The notes under the pieces: model-generated
What the model was told of the DNA's origin: nothing
The model's input: the letters and a program-made list of their open reading frames with translations, nothing else
Databases searched by the model: none
Translations under genes and position numbers: made by a program
Origin: Blasia pusilla
Lineage: Eukaryota; Marchantiophyta; Marchantiopsida; Blasiales
Length of the DNA: 64,000 nucleotides
Reading direction: 5' to 3'
Assembly: GCA_050084515.1 (NCBI GenBank)
Contig: CM114272.1
Span: forward strand, 17,174,001-17,238,000
Shown here: positions 1-11,579 of the stretch, in pieces
Numbering within the stretch: position 1 is the first letter of the stretch
How the letters are laid out: each line of letters begins with the position of its first letter

Positions 1-1408
1 TGCTCCACATAGTTTTGTTGTTGTAAGGCTCTTATTCTCATATCCGCTTCTTATTGAAGCAAAACTTTGCATAGTGGCCTTTATCCCATGGTAATTGCAA
101 GATCCATGGACCCTATGTCGTTGACCTTGATCCCAACGGTTTCCACCATCACCACCATGTGATTGTGTTTGATATGGGTTCAGTAGTTGATTGCGTGACA
201 CTATATTGAGTATCTCTTCCTCCATATGCTTGATATCCACCACGATCATATAAGTTTCTCGCCATAATCCTTGCCTCTGCTTGATCCATAACCTGCAAAT
301 AGCGCACTCTCTTGCATACTAGACGAGCTACCGCTACCTACTAGGCGATCTCTTCATTGATCAACAGAGGAACTAACTCTTGAAAGGTTGGATACTTTCT
401 CCCACAGAGATAGAGGTCTCAAAGGACTTGTAATCCTTTGAAGGCCTTGAAGAATGAATAAGATCAGATCATCATCTTCTTTCGTGACTCCAATGCTATT
501 CAACTCATCAACAATATGTCCGATACTCAAAATATAATCATTGATGCTCTACGATCCTTTTCTCACTTTGCTCAATTGTCGCTTTCAATTGAAGCTTTCT
601 GGCCTTTGTAGATGTCTAGAACAGCTTTTCCAATGCATCCTAGGTCTCCTTCGAATATCAACATCTTGATGTGACCTATTATTGGCGAATCGATCGTTAT
701 TAAAATGTAGTGGATTACTTGCCAAGCGCGTTTGTTCCAAGCACAAACATTCAAGTCTGTTGAGTCACCTTTCGCTGTTGGCCTCATCACTCATGACAAG
801 CTCCCATGGATCTTGACCCATGAGAAATTTTTTCATGCAAAACTTCCAGAGATTGTAATTCGCTTGTCTAGCTTCTCGCCTATGATTGTCGCCGAGGAAT
901 ACTCCATGATAAACAATTTCACTTACAAAAATATAATTTTACGCTTTTACTATTCCAATTGAAGCATAGACCACTCCTACACAGAAATCAACGTGAAATT
1001 TTCCAAAATTGATCAATCAGATGAAAGAACTAGTCGAAATTGGCTTGTAGAGAACAAACTCACAACGCTTCTTCACTAATTGCACTTTCCTACATTGAAA
1101 TTGTCACGCAGAGCTCAGAGTGTTAGAATCAAGCAATTTTTTGGGTGTTGGAAAGCTCTCAACAAGCTCTACATGATATTTAAAACCAACCTTAGGCATT
1201 GATCTAGCCTAAGCGACTTTGACCGCTGAATCGACCGAAAGCCCTAAAAATGCCTCCAAAGTTTTATCACCCTCAAGCTCCACCTGAAATCTGACCGAGC
1301 TCGAATAAAATTTCCTTCTTCCAAAATAAAATTGTGCCTTCTCTTGCCTCTCTTCTCTCTTCAAACACCAAGAATTTCAAGTGATGTTCTCCTCCCGCCT
1401 CGATACCA
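1..1408 (-). pseudogene. Ty1/copia gag region, copy 1 (truncated by window edge)
   Basis: This is the 5' internal part of a minus-strand copia element and aligns end to end with 57079-58501. It would encode the gag capsid and nucleocapsid, the latter with the knuckle next to the window edge. The start of gag (MEYSSAA-like) lies near 910. Compared with the second copy it has many one-base indels and CTG-to-TCG changes, so no long reading frame survives. The primer-binding site at 1397-1408 reads gcctcgatacca here but gctctgatacca in the other copy. The frameshifts may be base-calling errors rather than mutations. The element continues to the left of the window. Confidence 0.85.
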
Positions 1409-1713
1409 TGTGGAAAATTGCCAAACAAGCATAATTGGTGGAAAACGGCACACACACACACCATATCATGGAGAACAAAATTTGCAATGAGAGAATGAGT
1501 GGAGGCTGGTCCTCGACTCAATTATATAGGTATGTACAAGCAATCCTAACCCTACCCTTAACCATAGTCTCGAGTTAGCCTAACTATGATTAACTAACCC
1601 TACTTAAGATAATCGTGCTTAACTAACTAACCAAGATTAAACTTCCCTACTGTATGAGAGCCAAATGTAGCGCTTTGGGTATCTCATGAGTTTGATCAGA
1701 ACTCAATCTTCCA
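1409..1713 (-). repeat. copia 5' LTR, copy 1
   Basis: This 305-bp block starts tgtggaaaattgcc and ends actcaatcttcca. It matches the LTR at 58502-58813 and is adjacent to the (corrupted) Met-tRNA primer-binding site. It abuts gypsy sequence at 1714, exactly the junction seen at 58813/58814. Confidence 0.9.
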
Positions 1714-1886
1714 ATAGCGTTTAGGTCCCTCTAACTCCCAAATAGCCCTATACATCTACTACATGCTATACACCTTCGTGGGTGCACGAATCGAAGGCCG
1801 GGTGCTAGGTTGCCCCATCGTTAGTCGCACATCCGTAATCCATATCATGCAAAGATCAAGTCATCTACCCTCCTAAGTACATCGGG

Positions 1887-2370
1887 AACAAACCCACCTT
1901 CCAAAAGAGGGAACAACATCCATACGTGGAGTCAAACACATAATGTGCCAACCCCTAGAACACCAATCACACACCAACATACGGGTTGCATTACTAGCGC
2001 ACTCCACATTAACATGCACCTCAAGCCAGCACATATCATGGCTAAGCTTGGATCAATAGTATCATCGACATTTGGAAGATGAAATGGCGCGAAAATTACA
2101 TGGATGGTCCTTCCAAACAAATCCATCACGACCCTTCAACATGAGAACTCCAAAAGCTAACACCTCTCGCACTCGTAAAATAGCACGGCTTGCCATCACA
2201 TCCAACGTTGTCGGTGCAATCGCTGCAAATAGACATAGTCTCCCACATGGAACCACGGATTGATGGTCGATAACCTCCACCCGAATGGTTGTATACCGCA
2301 ATGTACCGTGTTGAGCAATGGCAAGATTCTCAAAGGTGTAAGGTAACACACTAAGAACACACTCATCCAT
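1887..2370 (-). pseudogene. Integrase C-terminus and PHD finger, copy 1
   Basis: This is the equivalent of 58975-59400 and encodes the end of the pol polyprotein. The segment before the finger (LRVREVLAFGVLMLKGRDG) is readable at 2062-2370. The PHD finger itself is split by frame changes around 2005-2015, where the other copy encodes CMLCG and this one reads CMLMW. Because the disruption coincides with a CAG/CTG difference, it may be a sequencing artefact. Alone it would not be recognised as a PHD finger; the call rests on alignment to the second copy. Confidence 0.6.
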
Positions 2371-4905
2371 ATATCCGGGTCCTCAAGGTTCACCACCTTA
2401 CTAGACTCTCGATGAATTGTTGCCGGAAAATCTAGATCTTGGCCGATAATGTAAAATAAGGTGAGAAGGAAGCCAAGGATGCTTGGCGATCGAACCTATA
2501 TCCCATGGCTAACCATGGCAACTCGAATATCCTAGCCTCCAAGATGCCCCTTCAGAGGGCCATACTTGCTCAATGCCCTCTTCACCTTCCTCAACAACAC
2601 GCTCGCTAAACCATCCACCTCTAGATGATCTCAGACGTGGTCCGATGATCAATCAACGCCTTGTCACACAAGATCTCAAACTCACCCCAAACTTTGTACC
2701 TGGTTGGTCAACACCTCACCGGTGCACCAAAATGACTAAGGATTCTATCAAGAAAAGCATACGCGATTCTCCCACTTGCCTTGTCAGCATTGCCACCAAC
2801 TCAATCCACTTGAGAAGTGCTCCACCATCACCAACCTATATCGATGATGTCGATAGTCAACGGTAACGGTCTCACAAAGTCCACACTCCAACGATAACCC
2901 AACCCCATAATAGGCAAGGGGTGTAATCGTGGTGTAGTGGCATTGAATGATGCCGCTCACTCGGTCACAAACCATACAACGTGACACCAACTATTGCACT
3001 GAGTATGCATGCCACGCCACCAATCTTGGCCAAGGAGTGAGCTATATGTACGCTTTACCCCAAAATGTCCTAACTCCTAATTGGCATGTCGCACAATGCG
3101 CTCTCGAGCCAAATGCGACACCACTGCATTTCTACCATCCTCCCACACACGAGAATATGTGTTCCTCAAATCGATACCTTCTAGCACGTTGAAGAACACG
3201 GTCTCGCCTCCTTGGCACTCACTATGCCTGGCACCCTATTGGTGCGTATGAATCCCAACACCAACGCATCATCATGAAAATCACGCTGATCCGCATTTTC
3301 ACCATCTCCAACCTCAGGATCTCAAGGTTGGCCATCTACCCTCCGACTAGAGTAAGATGTCATGTGTTCCTCCATACTAGAGTCCATCCCTAACCAACAT
3401 AAAAGGCGATGCATGCCAACCTCGACACCATCTCCTCATCAACCTCGCCATGCCATCTAGCCCCAGCTTGCATCCTCTTGGCTAGTACATGGGTTCCTAC
3501 TCAACCCATCAAGATCAAGGTTGGCAACTCCAGGTCTATGTACCACCCGAAGTCATACTCCGTAAGATAAGAGCCCACCGTGCAAGCTTTCCGTAAGCTT
3601 GTCGACTTCATCAACCACTTGAGCGGCCTGGTGATTAGTAACAAGGGTAAATCAGTGCCAAACAAGTGACACCTAAAGTGTCCCAGCCCACACTACGCCA
3701 AGCACTCTCCTCATATGAACTATAGCCACTCCGCTGCATTATTTGAACGACTTGCATAGGCCACCACAAACTCCATGTGCTCATCATCATGTTGTGTCAA
3801 CACCGCTTCAAGTCCCAACATACTCCAATCGCTGTGTAATGAAATGGGCGCCCCGATAGGTCACTCAAGATAGGCGCGCCACCAACTAGGCCTTGAGCTC
3901 CACAAAGCTCTCTCCTGATCATCTCCTGCCACTCCTGATCTGATTTCAAAATTGATTCTAAGGCTTTTCCATAGCACTAAATCCCTTCACATACCTCCGA
4001 TAGTAGTTCGGCCAATCCCATGAATGCCCGAACTCTACTCACATCTACCGGATGAGGAATAAATGCAATAGCCTCCACCTTGCTTGCTAAACTCCCAAAC
4101 CACGTGGATAGATGACATGACCCAAATACTCAACATCCTCATGGAAGAACTTACACTTTCCTCGATGCAATGTAGACCATGCGCTTTCAACCGCTCAAAC
4201 ACAATGTGCAAATGTATCCGATGCTCCTCCACCGTGTTATCAACACCAAAAATCATCAATGTAACACCGAACAAAATCCAACCCCTCGCTAGGATCCCGC
4301 TCCATCACTTTTGAAACTCGGAAAGTGCATTCTTCAACCCAAAGGGTAAGAATTTCCAATGATACAAACAATCCTTGCCATGAGAGTTGACACCCCAAAA
4401 TTCTGTCTTGGCCTTGTCACTTTCTAATCGGGCAATCGATGGTATCCCGCTTCAAGATCCAAAGTATTGAAAATCTTTGCCCGTCCCACCACATCAGAGA
4501 TCTCTCAAGTGTAGGCATGGCATACCTATCGGCCTTGGTCCGCTTCATTGATAGGACGGTAATCTCCACACATCCGCCTATCCGTAGTTGCTATGTACAT
4601 CCTTTTAGCAGCATGACAATGGCTGATGCATACTCTCCATGCAACAACTCCACTAATCCAGCCTCCAAAAGGTCCAAAGTCCTACTCAATCAGGTCCCTC
4701 CATATCACTATATCGGTAGGGACGACGGAAGATTGGCGATCACTAGCCAAATCAACCGTATACCGGTCCAACCAAAGCACCAACTCCTTCATGCTAAAGG
4801 CAAAACAACTCTTATAAGCACGTAGGAATTGTGTCAGCGTTGTTTCACCTCTCGTAAGCTTGGGCCCAAGTAATGGCTCCCAAGTCTCCTTCACTGCATA
4901 CTAGA
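2371..4905 (-). pseudogene. Reverse transcriptase, RNase H and integrase, copy 1
   Basis: This stretch aligns base by base with 59455-62076 of the second copy, where the enzymes are readable. Here the frame breaks every few hundred bases, leaving pieces such as the RT segment at 4035-4274 and an integrase piece at 2784-2990. Shared stops, for example the TAG corresponding to cta at 4088-4090, show that copies 1 and 3 derive from one already mutated ancestor, unless the same base-calling error hit both. No functional enzyme can be made from the sequence as written. Confidence 0.75.
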
Positions 4906-5560
4906 GGGAGAGGAAGACGCCATTGGTCGCTATGCAAACCCCTCAAAAGATGACATCCTTAGCTACACCATCATCTAAGCAAATAACTCCTCCACTAGCA
5001 TGAGCAACCAACTCCACATGCCCACCATTATATCCCATTTACCCAAGGATGCAAAATACTACTCTTCGCCCACCGATGCCTCTACTGCCTCGTAGCCATG
5101 GAGCTCATCACGAGGGGTGGAAGACCCACATGGACATAGTCCGAAGCCGACGCTGCTCGGCCATACCAAGACTCAAAATCTAGGTCAAACAATCCAGGTC
5201 CCCTGGCTTGACCCAACACATGACGCCGTGAAGCCTCAGAAAATGGAAGCAACCGTTGTCACACCAAGAGCAAATCCCATCGCACGCTCTCTCTCTCATC
5301 AGCGTTAGGCTCTCTAACAATGCAATGTGTGATGGCAAAGCACGTTAGTACCCTCGGATAGCTGATGGCCGCAACAACTCAGGATATCTCCACATCAACT
5401 GACCAATATGTCGGGATGAGACTCTCTAGGCCGTCTCATCTCGCTCCACATACACGTATCTCCGCACAGGAATATCGACCTACAACACCGCAGCCAAACC
5501 AGTGCTAATCCCACCAAAGAGATCTAACACACAAATGCCCTTCGGTGGATAGTGCCATAC
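4906..5560 (-). pseudogene. C5 cytosine DNA methyltransferase fragment, copy 1
   Basis: At the end of the 5480-5947 frame the minus strand encodes VLDLFGGISTGLAAVL, the motif I (SAM-binding) signature of C5 cytosine methyltransferases, followed after a stop by residues resembling the rest of the first half-domain. Further downstream, ERERAMGFATG and LGQARDLN resemble motifs IX-X. The segment expected between them, with the catalytic Pro-Cys and ENV motifs, is absent, exactly as in the copy at 62096-62720. The enzyme would catalyse transfer of methyl from SAM to cytosine C5; this fragment cannot. Confidence 0.7.
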
Positions 5561-6540
5561 AATGAGTGTAGTATCCAAAGGGGATAACCTAATCGACTGA
5601 AGGTGAGTCCGCCGTGGAGCCTCCTCTTCCTCGTGAGGTATAACAGCCTCACACCAAGCCTCCTGCATTAGGCGATCAACCTCCTGCCGTAGTGCACCGC
5701 CTGAACTCCAAAGTGGCACATCCAATAATGAGTATACCACTGCTGCAAAACTAGGGACCTCCTCTTCCTCCTCATGCACAGGAGAATCCATAGCAGAAAG
5801 GTTACCCTCCAAAAAGTTTCCTGGCCAAGTGACTACTCCACTAAAACCAGCCACTGATGCTGACACCGTTGGGGAAGACCCTTTTGGTCGAGCCCCATAG
5901 ATAAATTTATAGGAACCTGGCTCATACGTCCATCCCCGGACTGCCAACCAGGTCTATAAGATGCTGTCTCAGTCCAATAGTCCATCTGAAAACCCATCGG
6001 GTATAATACTGCTCCTCCAACTAGTACATCATACGACTGGGCTGATGTGACCACTGTAGGTACTCCCAACCTAGAGCTATCAGTCGCATGATCTGGTCTC
6101 CACTGTATAGACAACTTCTCTCGTGTCATGAAATGAGACCTAGCATTGGCTCCTCCAAGTGATGTCTGAATCTAGAATGGGCAAGGCTCAAGCTCTGACC
6201 TTTGAATACCCAGACCAATACATGCGGCCTTTCCCAACATCAAAGATTGGGCACTGTAGAGTCTAACAAGACTCTATCTGGTCTATACACTTGTCCTATA
6301 GGACTCACCAATCGGAATATCCCACTCCGGTTGTCCAACATACATACACCGGGTGTAAGCCTCTCACGATCAATGGCTGGCCAAGGCTGGTAATGCATCT
6401 ATCTTCGCCGCTGCTGCCTGCCAAGTAGCATTGGTACTCAATGCTACACCCGACGTAGAGAGTTGCTCCACCGCAACACCCTCATCCACCAAAGCACGTG
6501 TAGTAATAGCACTCCCATGTTCACACAACGTGGCCGCTAG
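5480..6540 (-). pseudogene. Gypsy aspartic protease and acidic linker to methyltransferase, copy 1
   Basis: The minus strand from about 6540 to 6170 holds the retropepsin-like protease (DSGA region, best read in the other copy at 63329-63682). This is followed by a frame at 5833-6129 and an overlapping frame at 5480-5947 (155 residues). The latter carries a Glu-rich stretch (HEEEEEVPSF) and runs into methyltransferase motif I. The two frames overlap near 5940, where one frameshift separates them in both copies. Nearly identical to 62634-63682. Confidence 0.7.
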
Positions 6541-8457
6541 TTTGAAATACAGGAGCTAAGTCAACTCCTAAGGCCATCAACTTAGTGGCTGAAAACAATG
6601 GGGATCCCAACACTGAAGTTGCCATCTGTAATATTGCACTGGAGGCTGCATCCGTGTCTACTACACACAATGTAGATGCCTCAGTCCCTACTGTAGGCTC
6701 AATAGGCTGGGTAGGAACCATGGATGGAGTCCTAAGCACCTCAGATAACAAGAATGACTAGGGGAGCCTAGCCTGCCTCCCAACCTCATCCCTTTGTGGG
6801 TCCAACTCCACAATAGCACCACGTGGCTCTGACGATCGAGTGGCTCCTCTCATAACTGCAGCTGATGCCTCAACCTGTGTTGCACTCGCCATATAAGAGA
6901 GATCATCCCCTCCATACAAGGTGGAAGCCTTTGCTCGTGAACCTGCTCTATGCTGGATACCAGCCATAGTAGCCAACCTCTGCTCCAATTGCTCAATCTT
7001 GGCAGCCATAGATGACTCTATCGTAGTGGTAGGGGTAGCCATCGTAGGCTATCTAACCGCTGGTCCACCTCTACGACCCCTACCACCTCTACCACCTCGG
7101 CCTCTCGGAGCTACTCCACCACGGCCGCGGCCTGATCTAAACTCTGGATGAAGATCAAAGCAACGCTCTTGAGGATGAACTGGTCTCCCACAATGATCAC
7201 ACTGAGTTGGGGCTAACTGAGGTCCATCCTCCAAAGTCCGCCCCCCATCGTCTTGGGGACAAAACCTCCTAACATCATCACTTCCACATGTCCAACATGA
7301 CTGTCCTTGCTGCATGGCAGCAAATGAAGGCAATGGTCTCTATGCAAGTGTCCCTCTAGGACTTAACTGAGGTCATGTGGACCCCCCATGACTCCCACTA
7401 CTACTACCACCACAACTACTATGAGAGTGTGAGGTGGACTGCTGAACACAGAAGTAGTAGTCAGATCCCTATTGAATGCGGATATCACCACCCTCTCCTC
7501 CACCATGTTAAGTTCAATCTTCTCGGATAGAGAAAACACATGGGCCAATGTGGGTGAATCATCACTCATAAGAGTAGGATCACGCACCCTACGGCGCAAC
7601 CCTCTCGCCCAAGATCCCATACCAAAATTGACTACCTAAGCCTCACCACACCTCGGTAATCTGAAATCAAGCGCCGATACGAATGTATGCCTCACTTAAG
7701 ACTCTCACCAGCCTTTCGCTCAAATTCCCGAAGACTCAACTCTCTGTCTTCACCCTTGATAATTCTTCTTCAACCTCTTGAAGAACTCGCAACTGGTCGA
7801 ACGATGGTGGGGCACTAGTACCTCCACAAGTACCCCCATTGTACCTCCATGGGTACCTCCACGGTACCCCCACCGGCTTGTACTCGCACCACTCAACGCC
7901 GGGCCGGGTTGACACAAGAAAAGCACTACTACCAATACCACCATGGATGATAGACATATAACCAGGAGACCAATGTTGTCTCCACGGCTCAATCTCAGAA
8001 AGATGGTCCCTCCTAAACTCATGGTAATCATCCATGGGTGGTCCTCAAAGTCAAAACAACCCCTTCCAAGCCAAGAAGGGTGTAAACAACGTGGCATTCT
8101 CGCAACATCCGCATATCACACCACGTATCAAACTCCGAATGAAGTCCCCAACTCAATGATACCCATCGCACGCGAGTATTGTCTCGGCCCTTCATGGCCC
8201 CATACATCCGGCCCATGTCCCAAATCAATCGAAAGTTGCAACACTTGATAACAACATAGAAGACTTGGTGTTTGGAACACCTCATCCTCCTCTTCATCAA
8301 CCGTCGGAAGTAGAAAAGGTAGCCGATACCTCAATCCACCGTGTAAAACCACCACCGCCCGCACCACGGTCCCCAACCAGACCACAGATCGCCCGTGATG
8401 ACCAACGCCGATGCCGCACCACCACCAAATCACCACCATAGAGTAACCAAGTGACAT
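6521..8457 (-). pseudogene. Gypsy gag with CCHC zinc knuckle and RG-rich tail, copy 1
   Basis: Capsid-like gag is scattered over 7363-8457 in several frames (FDTWCD at the N-terminal side, LRRRVRD later). The frame at 7049-7333 holds a CxxC pair (CWTC), then a canonical zinc knuckle CDHCGRPVHPQERC at 7160-7201 (C-x2-C-x4-H-x4-C), followed by an RG-rich stretch encoded at about 7060-7140. The frame then stops and continues at 6758-7042 and 6521-6751 with a predicted coiled helix (KIEQLEQRLATM) leading to protease. The role would be packaging of element RNA. The stops after the RG stretch are shared by no readable alternative, so this copy looks dead. Confidence 0.75.
7160..7201 (-). other. CCHC zinc knuckle of gypsy gag
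   Basis: It encodes CDHCGRPVHPQERC, a perfect C-x2-C-x4-H-x4-C nucleocapsid knuckle, directly upstream in the protein of an RG-rich basic tail. This identifies the flanking frame as retroelement gag. Confidence 0.9.
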
Positions 8458-9960
8458 CGATGTCGCTGTACTATTCTAGCCCTACTAGCTATGGGTGTGG
8501 GCAACCTAACCTATCATCACCACAAGAAGCCTCCCACGGTCTCATGGTCATCACTCCGCCTCACCGTGAGAGAAAAAAATGTAGTCCGACCGGTCATCAC
8601 TCCACCTCACTATCGGTAGCACACAGGAGTAAAACTACTCGAAATCAGCGTTAGCCCTAACAATGGGCGCGCAAGCAAGAAGCAACAATGGAGGGGAACC
8701 AAACTCAGGAAGTCCAACGACAACCCTTCAATCGCAATCGAAATACAAAATAGAAATCAAGGTAACACAATCCACCAAACGTGGCGCCTCAATCCACGAT
8801 CCAACCACACAATTTAACGCAATAGCTACTCCGCCGTGGTCGATGACCGCTAGTCGCACTCAGCACCTAAAAATGTCACCTACATGGAGAGGCCACACCG
8901 CATTATGCGCTAGAGGTCCATCAACTGAAAACTGAGATGCATAAAAGCGCCTAACGATTTCCAAATAACACCAAATGAGCTACACCACTATGTATAGTGG
9001 CATAGTTAAGTACTCAGAGTTGCGTATTCCGTGCATTAGCCCAAAGATGGGTGACCAGTTATGCAACACTTAACTCACAAATCATGCAAAATTTCCTCAC
9101 GCCCAAGCAAGCAAGCTTGCTTGCTTGCTCCTTACTCCACCTCTCACGCCCACTTGCCCCGAGCTACCACGAGCTACCACGAGTTGCCTCAAGCCTCAAA
9201 GGCTCAAAACGCCAAGAAATGCTCGAGAAATGCTTGAGACATGCCCCGCTCGCCACGTTTTGCTATGGAGAGAGGCCCAACCAGGGCGCCCCAATGGGAT
9301 AGGCATCTCCAACAACGGACGAGTCACCAACCAACCAGCCCCTTTGAAATTTTGACCAGCAATTACTCCACAAATCCTCAACCAAAATTGAATTTTTTTC
9401 ACAGAATTCAGTTGCCCACCATAGCTATCTCTCCACAAGAAATCAGCTACAACTGAGCTCAGACTCGAGCTAAACATCAGAAAACTTGATGTCCATACAC
9501 CTCCGAATCGCGAACCGACAACGCTCCGCCCCGATTCATGCACACAGTAAATTTGAAACACTCTTTCACCACAAAGAAGAATTTGGTCCACACACGCAGC
9601 AGATAGCTTCATGTGATCAACATGAGATCACAATAGAGGTAGCAATAGGAACCTCTCACCCGATCTGGATGAACTTCAACAGAGCTTCCGACTCCAAGCT
9701 CTCCACATCAAAAACCGTCAAACACGAACCGAATCTTCAATCTTTGATAACTTCCAACTCCCTCAACGAAATTTGGCGATCTAAAGTGCGTTGAAAAGCT
9801 CTTAGCAAGGCGCTTCTTTCCCAACCAACCAAACACCAGATCCACACCTCCAACATAGGCCACAAGCCATGAACATCCACGGCTGAGTACACAATCAGCC
9901 CTAACCAGATCCTATTGATCCACAATCAAAGCTACCATCGATCTACTCCAGTTCTTTGAG
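8458..9960 (-). other. Gypsy 5' untranslated leader, copy 1
   Basis: This is about 1.5 kb between gag and the 5' LTR. No domain is recognisable; the open frames here are short and on both strands. It holds a perfect 24-bp palindrome at 9104-9127 (caagcaagcaag and its complement). A plausible primer site (tggagtagatcgatgg on the minus strand) starts about 10 bases inside the LTR boundary, but it does not match initiator Met-tRNA and is uncertain. Confidence 0.5.
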
Positions 9961-10323
9961 TGAAATCTGTGAAAGACCTTTCGTCATAAAACACGAAAGA
10001 ATCACATACAATCGAGCCAAACCCACTCCACGACGGGAGAATCTAGTCGGCTTACGGAATTACCATAGCCAAGAGCTCTACTCACTACCAAGGCTAACTC
10101 CTTTATTTAACAGCTCAACTCAAAGAACTAACTGTTCTTTGAGTACACTCCACACTATACCCTCCAACCTAAGGGCGGGCCCTACTAGAAAAGTCACCCT
10201 CAACGGAGTAACCCCCAACCCTATATATGAAACCGCATCCCTACCTAGGCACTACGGCCCTACATAAGGTATGGCCTCTACTAGCACACTATACTCTACG
10301 ACATAATCCGTATGGTCATGACA
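9961..10323 (-). repeat. Gypsy 5' LTR, copy 1
   Basis: This 363-bp block begins tgaaatctgtgaaagacc and ends ggtcatgaca, so it has TG...CA ends. It matches 53011-53379, the 3' LTR of the other copy, along its length. It contains a perfect 11-bp-arm hairpin at 10118-10144 that is conserved in both LTRs. Confidence 0.8.
10118..10144. repeat. Conserved LTR hairpin
   Basis: Arms actcaaagaac (10118-10128) and gttctttgagt (10134-10144) are perfectly complementary around a 5-base loop. The same hairpin is at 53174-53200 in the other LTR. Confidence 0.85.
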
Positions 10324-10567
10324 GGTCCTACTCAATGGTGCCTTGTTAAAGAGCCAAATCTACCAAAAAGGTTCAAGAGACACATGTTCCTAACACTCAA
10401 CAACATGAGTTTTCCCCATCGAATCTTCTATCCACCCTTAGGGGAAAATGGAACCAATTAGCCCTCCCCAAGATTTACAATGAAGGCTCAAAAAGTTGAT
10501 AACGAAGGACGTGTGTTGCTGAAATTGGAGATTCTACTATAAAATCAGGGAAGCACTCTATAGCTAG

Positions 10568-11239
10568 TGTCGTGCGCATACATATCGCTACATAACATAC
10601 ATCGCTAGTCACATCTACACCACACTACACCAATCTTCCCCACACACGGGTCGATCCACACATGTAAAAAAAATCAACTCATACATATAGATGGAGATAA
10701 CACAACAAAAATAAAGAGTAGTAAAAATGGCACACCCGACCTTAAACTCCACTCCTCAATCTACATCGGCATATCGAGCCTCGTCCACCCTATGCTATCA
10801 AGGAATCCGGACGCTAGCACCTAGTCCTATCTCACACACATACAAGAGAGGTGCTCCAATGGCTCAACATGAGAAAGATGGCTTAGGAAAGCCATCTTCC
10901 TCTCTTATATAGGGTTGGGAAGAGCCAAAAGGCTCTTTCCTAAAAATAGCCATCCCCTTGGTAACCTCAGACGCACGGGTTGCCAGGGGTGGATGACCTC
11001 ATCCGACACTGTGGGACAAAGTTACACTCAAGATAGTCCGCTGGCTCCTATGCCCTATCCACGATAGATCTCGACCTACGGGCTACTCAGATGTGACAAC
11101 TGTCGTGCGCATACATATCGCTACACAACATACATCGGTGGTCACATCCACACCACGCAACACCGATCTTCCCCACACACTGATCAATCCACATCTGTAA
11201 AAAAAATCAACTCATACATATACATGGAGATCACACAAC
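10568..11239 (-). repeat. 3' LTR region of diverged gypsy, flanked by 139-bp direct repeats
   Basis: The block is arranged as a 139-bp unit (10568-10706), a 392-bp body (10707-11098, ending gatgtgaca) and the same unit again (11101-11239). A purine-rich stretch on the minus strand (complement of ccgccctcc, 11240-11248) abuts it and is the likely polypurine tract. The body matches 19002-19475 apart from a deletion of about 80 bases. On the minus strand it has a TATA-like box (complement of cttatata, 10904-10911) next to a hairpin at 10875-10898. Where the true LTR boundary lies is unclear because of the repeated unit. Confidence 0.7.
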
Positions 11240-11315
11240 CGCCCTCCTATCTGCCAGTTGGATCCCCCCAACTCTACATAGAAAATATCACATCTCTCTG
11301 ACATAACTTACTACC

Positions 11316-11579
11316 CTATACACATCTCGGACAAATCCATCGTCCTGTGGGAACTACATCAAGAGGGGGGGTCAGACATGACATATGCCATCCTCGAGAA
11401 CAAGCATCACATACCAACATGGTGGCTGCACCCCTCGCAGATCCGCACAACATACACCTCAAGCCTATAGGTACCACTGCCAAGCTCGGATCCACTGTCC
11501 CGTCTACATTCGGAAGATGACATGGTGAACAATTGCGCACGTGATCCTTCCAAACCATACCATCCCGTCCCTCCAACAT
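11316..11579 (-). CDS. PHD finger at the C-terminus of gypsy integrase
   Basis: This open frame of 87 residues is the C-terminal end of the pol polyprotein. Residues about 42-87 form a complete PHD pattern: CMLC, then CDAC, then H and C (GWHMSC), then W and CPRC, i.e. Cys4-His-Cys3 with the usual conserved Trp before the last Cys pair. PHD fingers bind histone H3 tails in chromatin proteins; here the likely role is to steer integration to marked chromatin, as chromodomains do in chromoviruses, but that is inference. The Met at the start is internal; the real protein would continue from the integrase at 11595-11783 through a frame break. All eight zinc ligands are intact. Confidence 0.85.
   Translation of the reverse strand: MLEGRDGMVWKDHVRNCSPCHLPNVDGTVDPSLAVVPIGLRCMLCGSARGAATMLVCDACSRGWHMSCLTPPLDVVPTGRWICPRCV

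Larger units (their letters stand above)
1714..10323 (-). mobile_element. Ty3/gypsy element with methyltransferase and PHD domains, copy 1
   Basis: This minus-strand gypsy element has its 5' LTR at 9961-10323 and its 3' end cut by the copia element at 1713. Domain order on the minus strand is gag, protease, C5 cytosine methyltransferase fragment, reverse transcriptase, RNase H, integrase and PHD finger. The part 1714-6843 is duplicated at 58814-64000. Reading frames are intact in 5480-8100 but heavily shifted in 1714-5400, where differences from the other copy cluster at CTG/CAG. The element is not functional as written. Confidence 0.88.

Noticed and set aside
1714-5400. Copy 1 frameshifts as evidence of ancient decay
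   Set aside because: Most coincide with CTG/CAG differences from the second copy and may be sequencing errors, so they were not used to infer age.
9000-9060. 5S rRNA-like words (agttaag, gatgggtgacc)
   Set aside because: The spacing is longer than in 5S rRNA and the rest does not match; no terminator. Probably coincidence or a leader motif.
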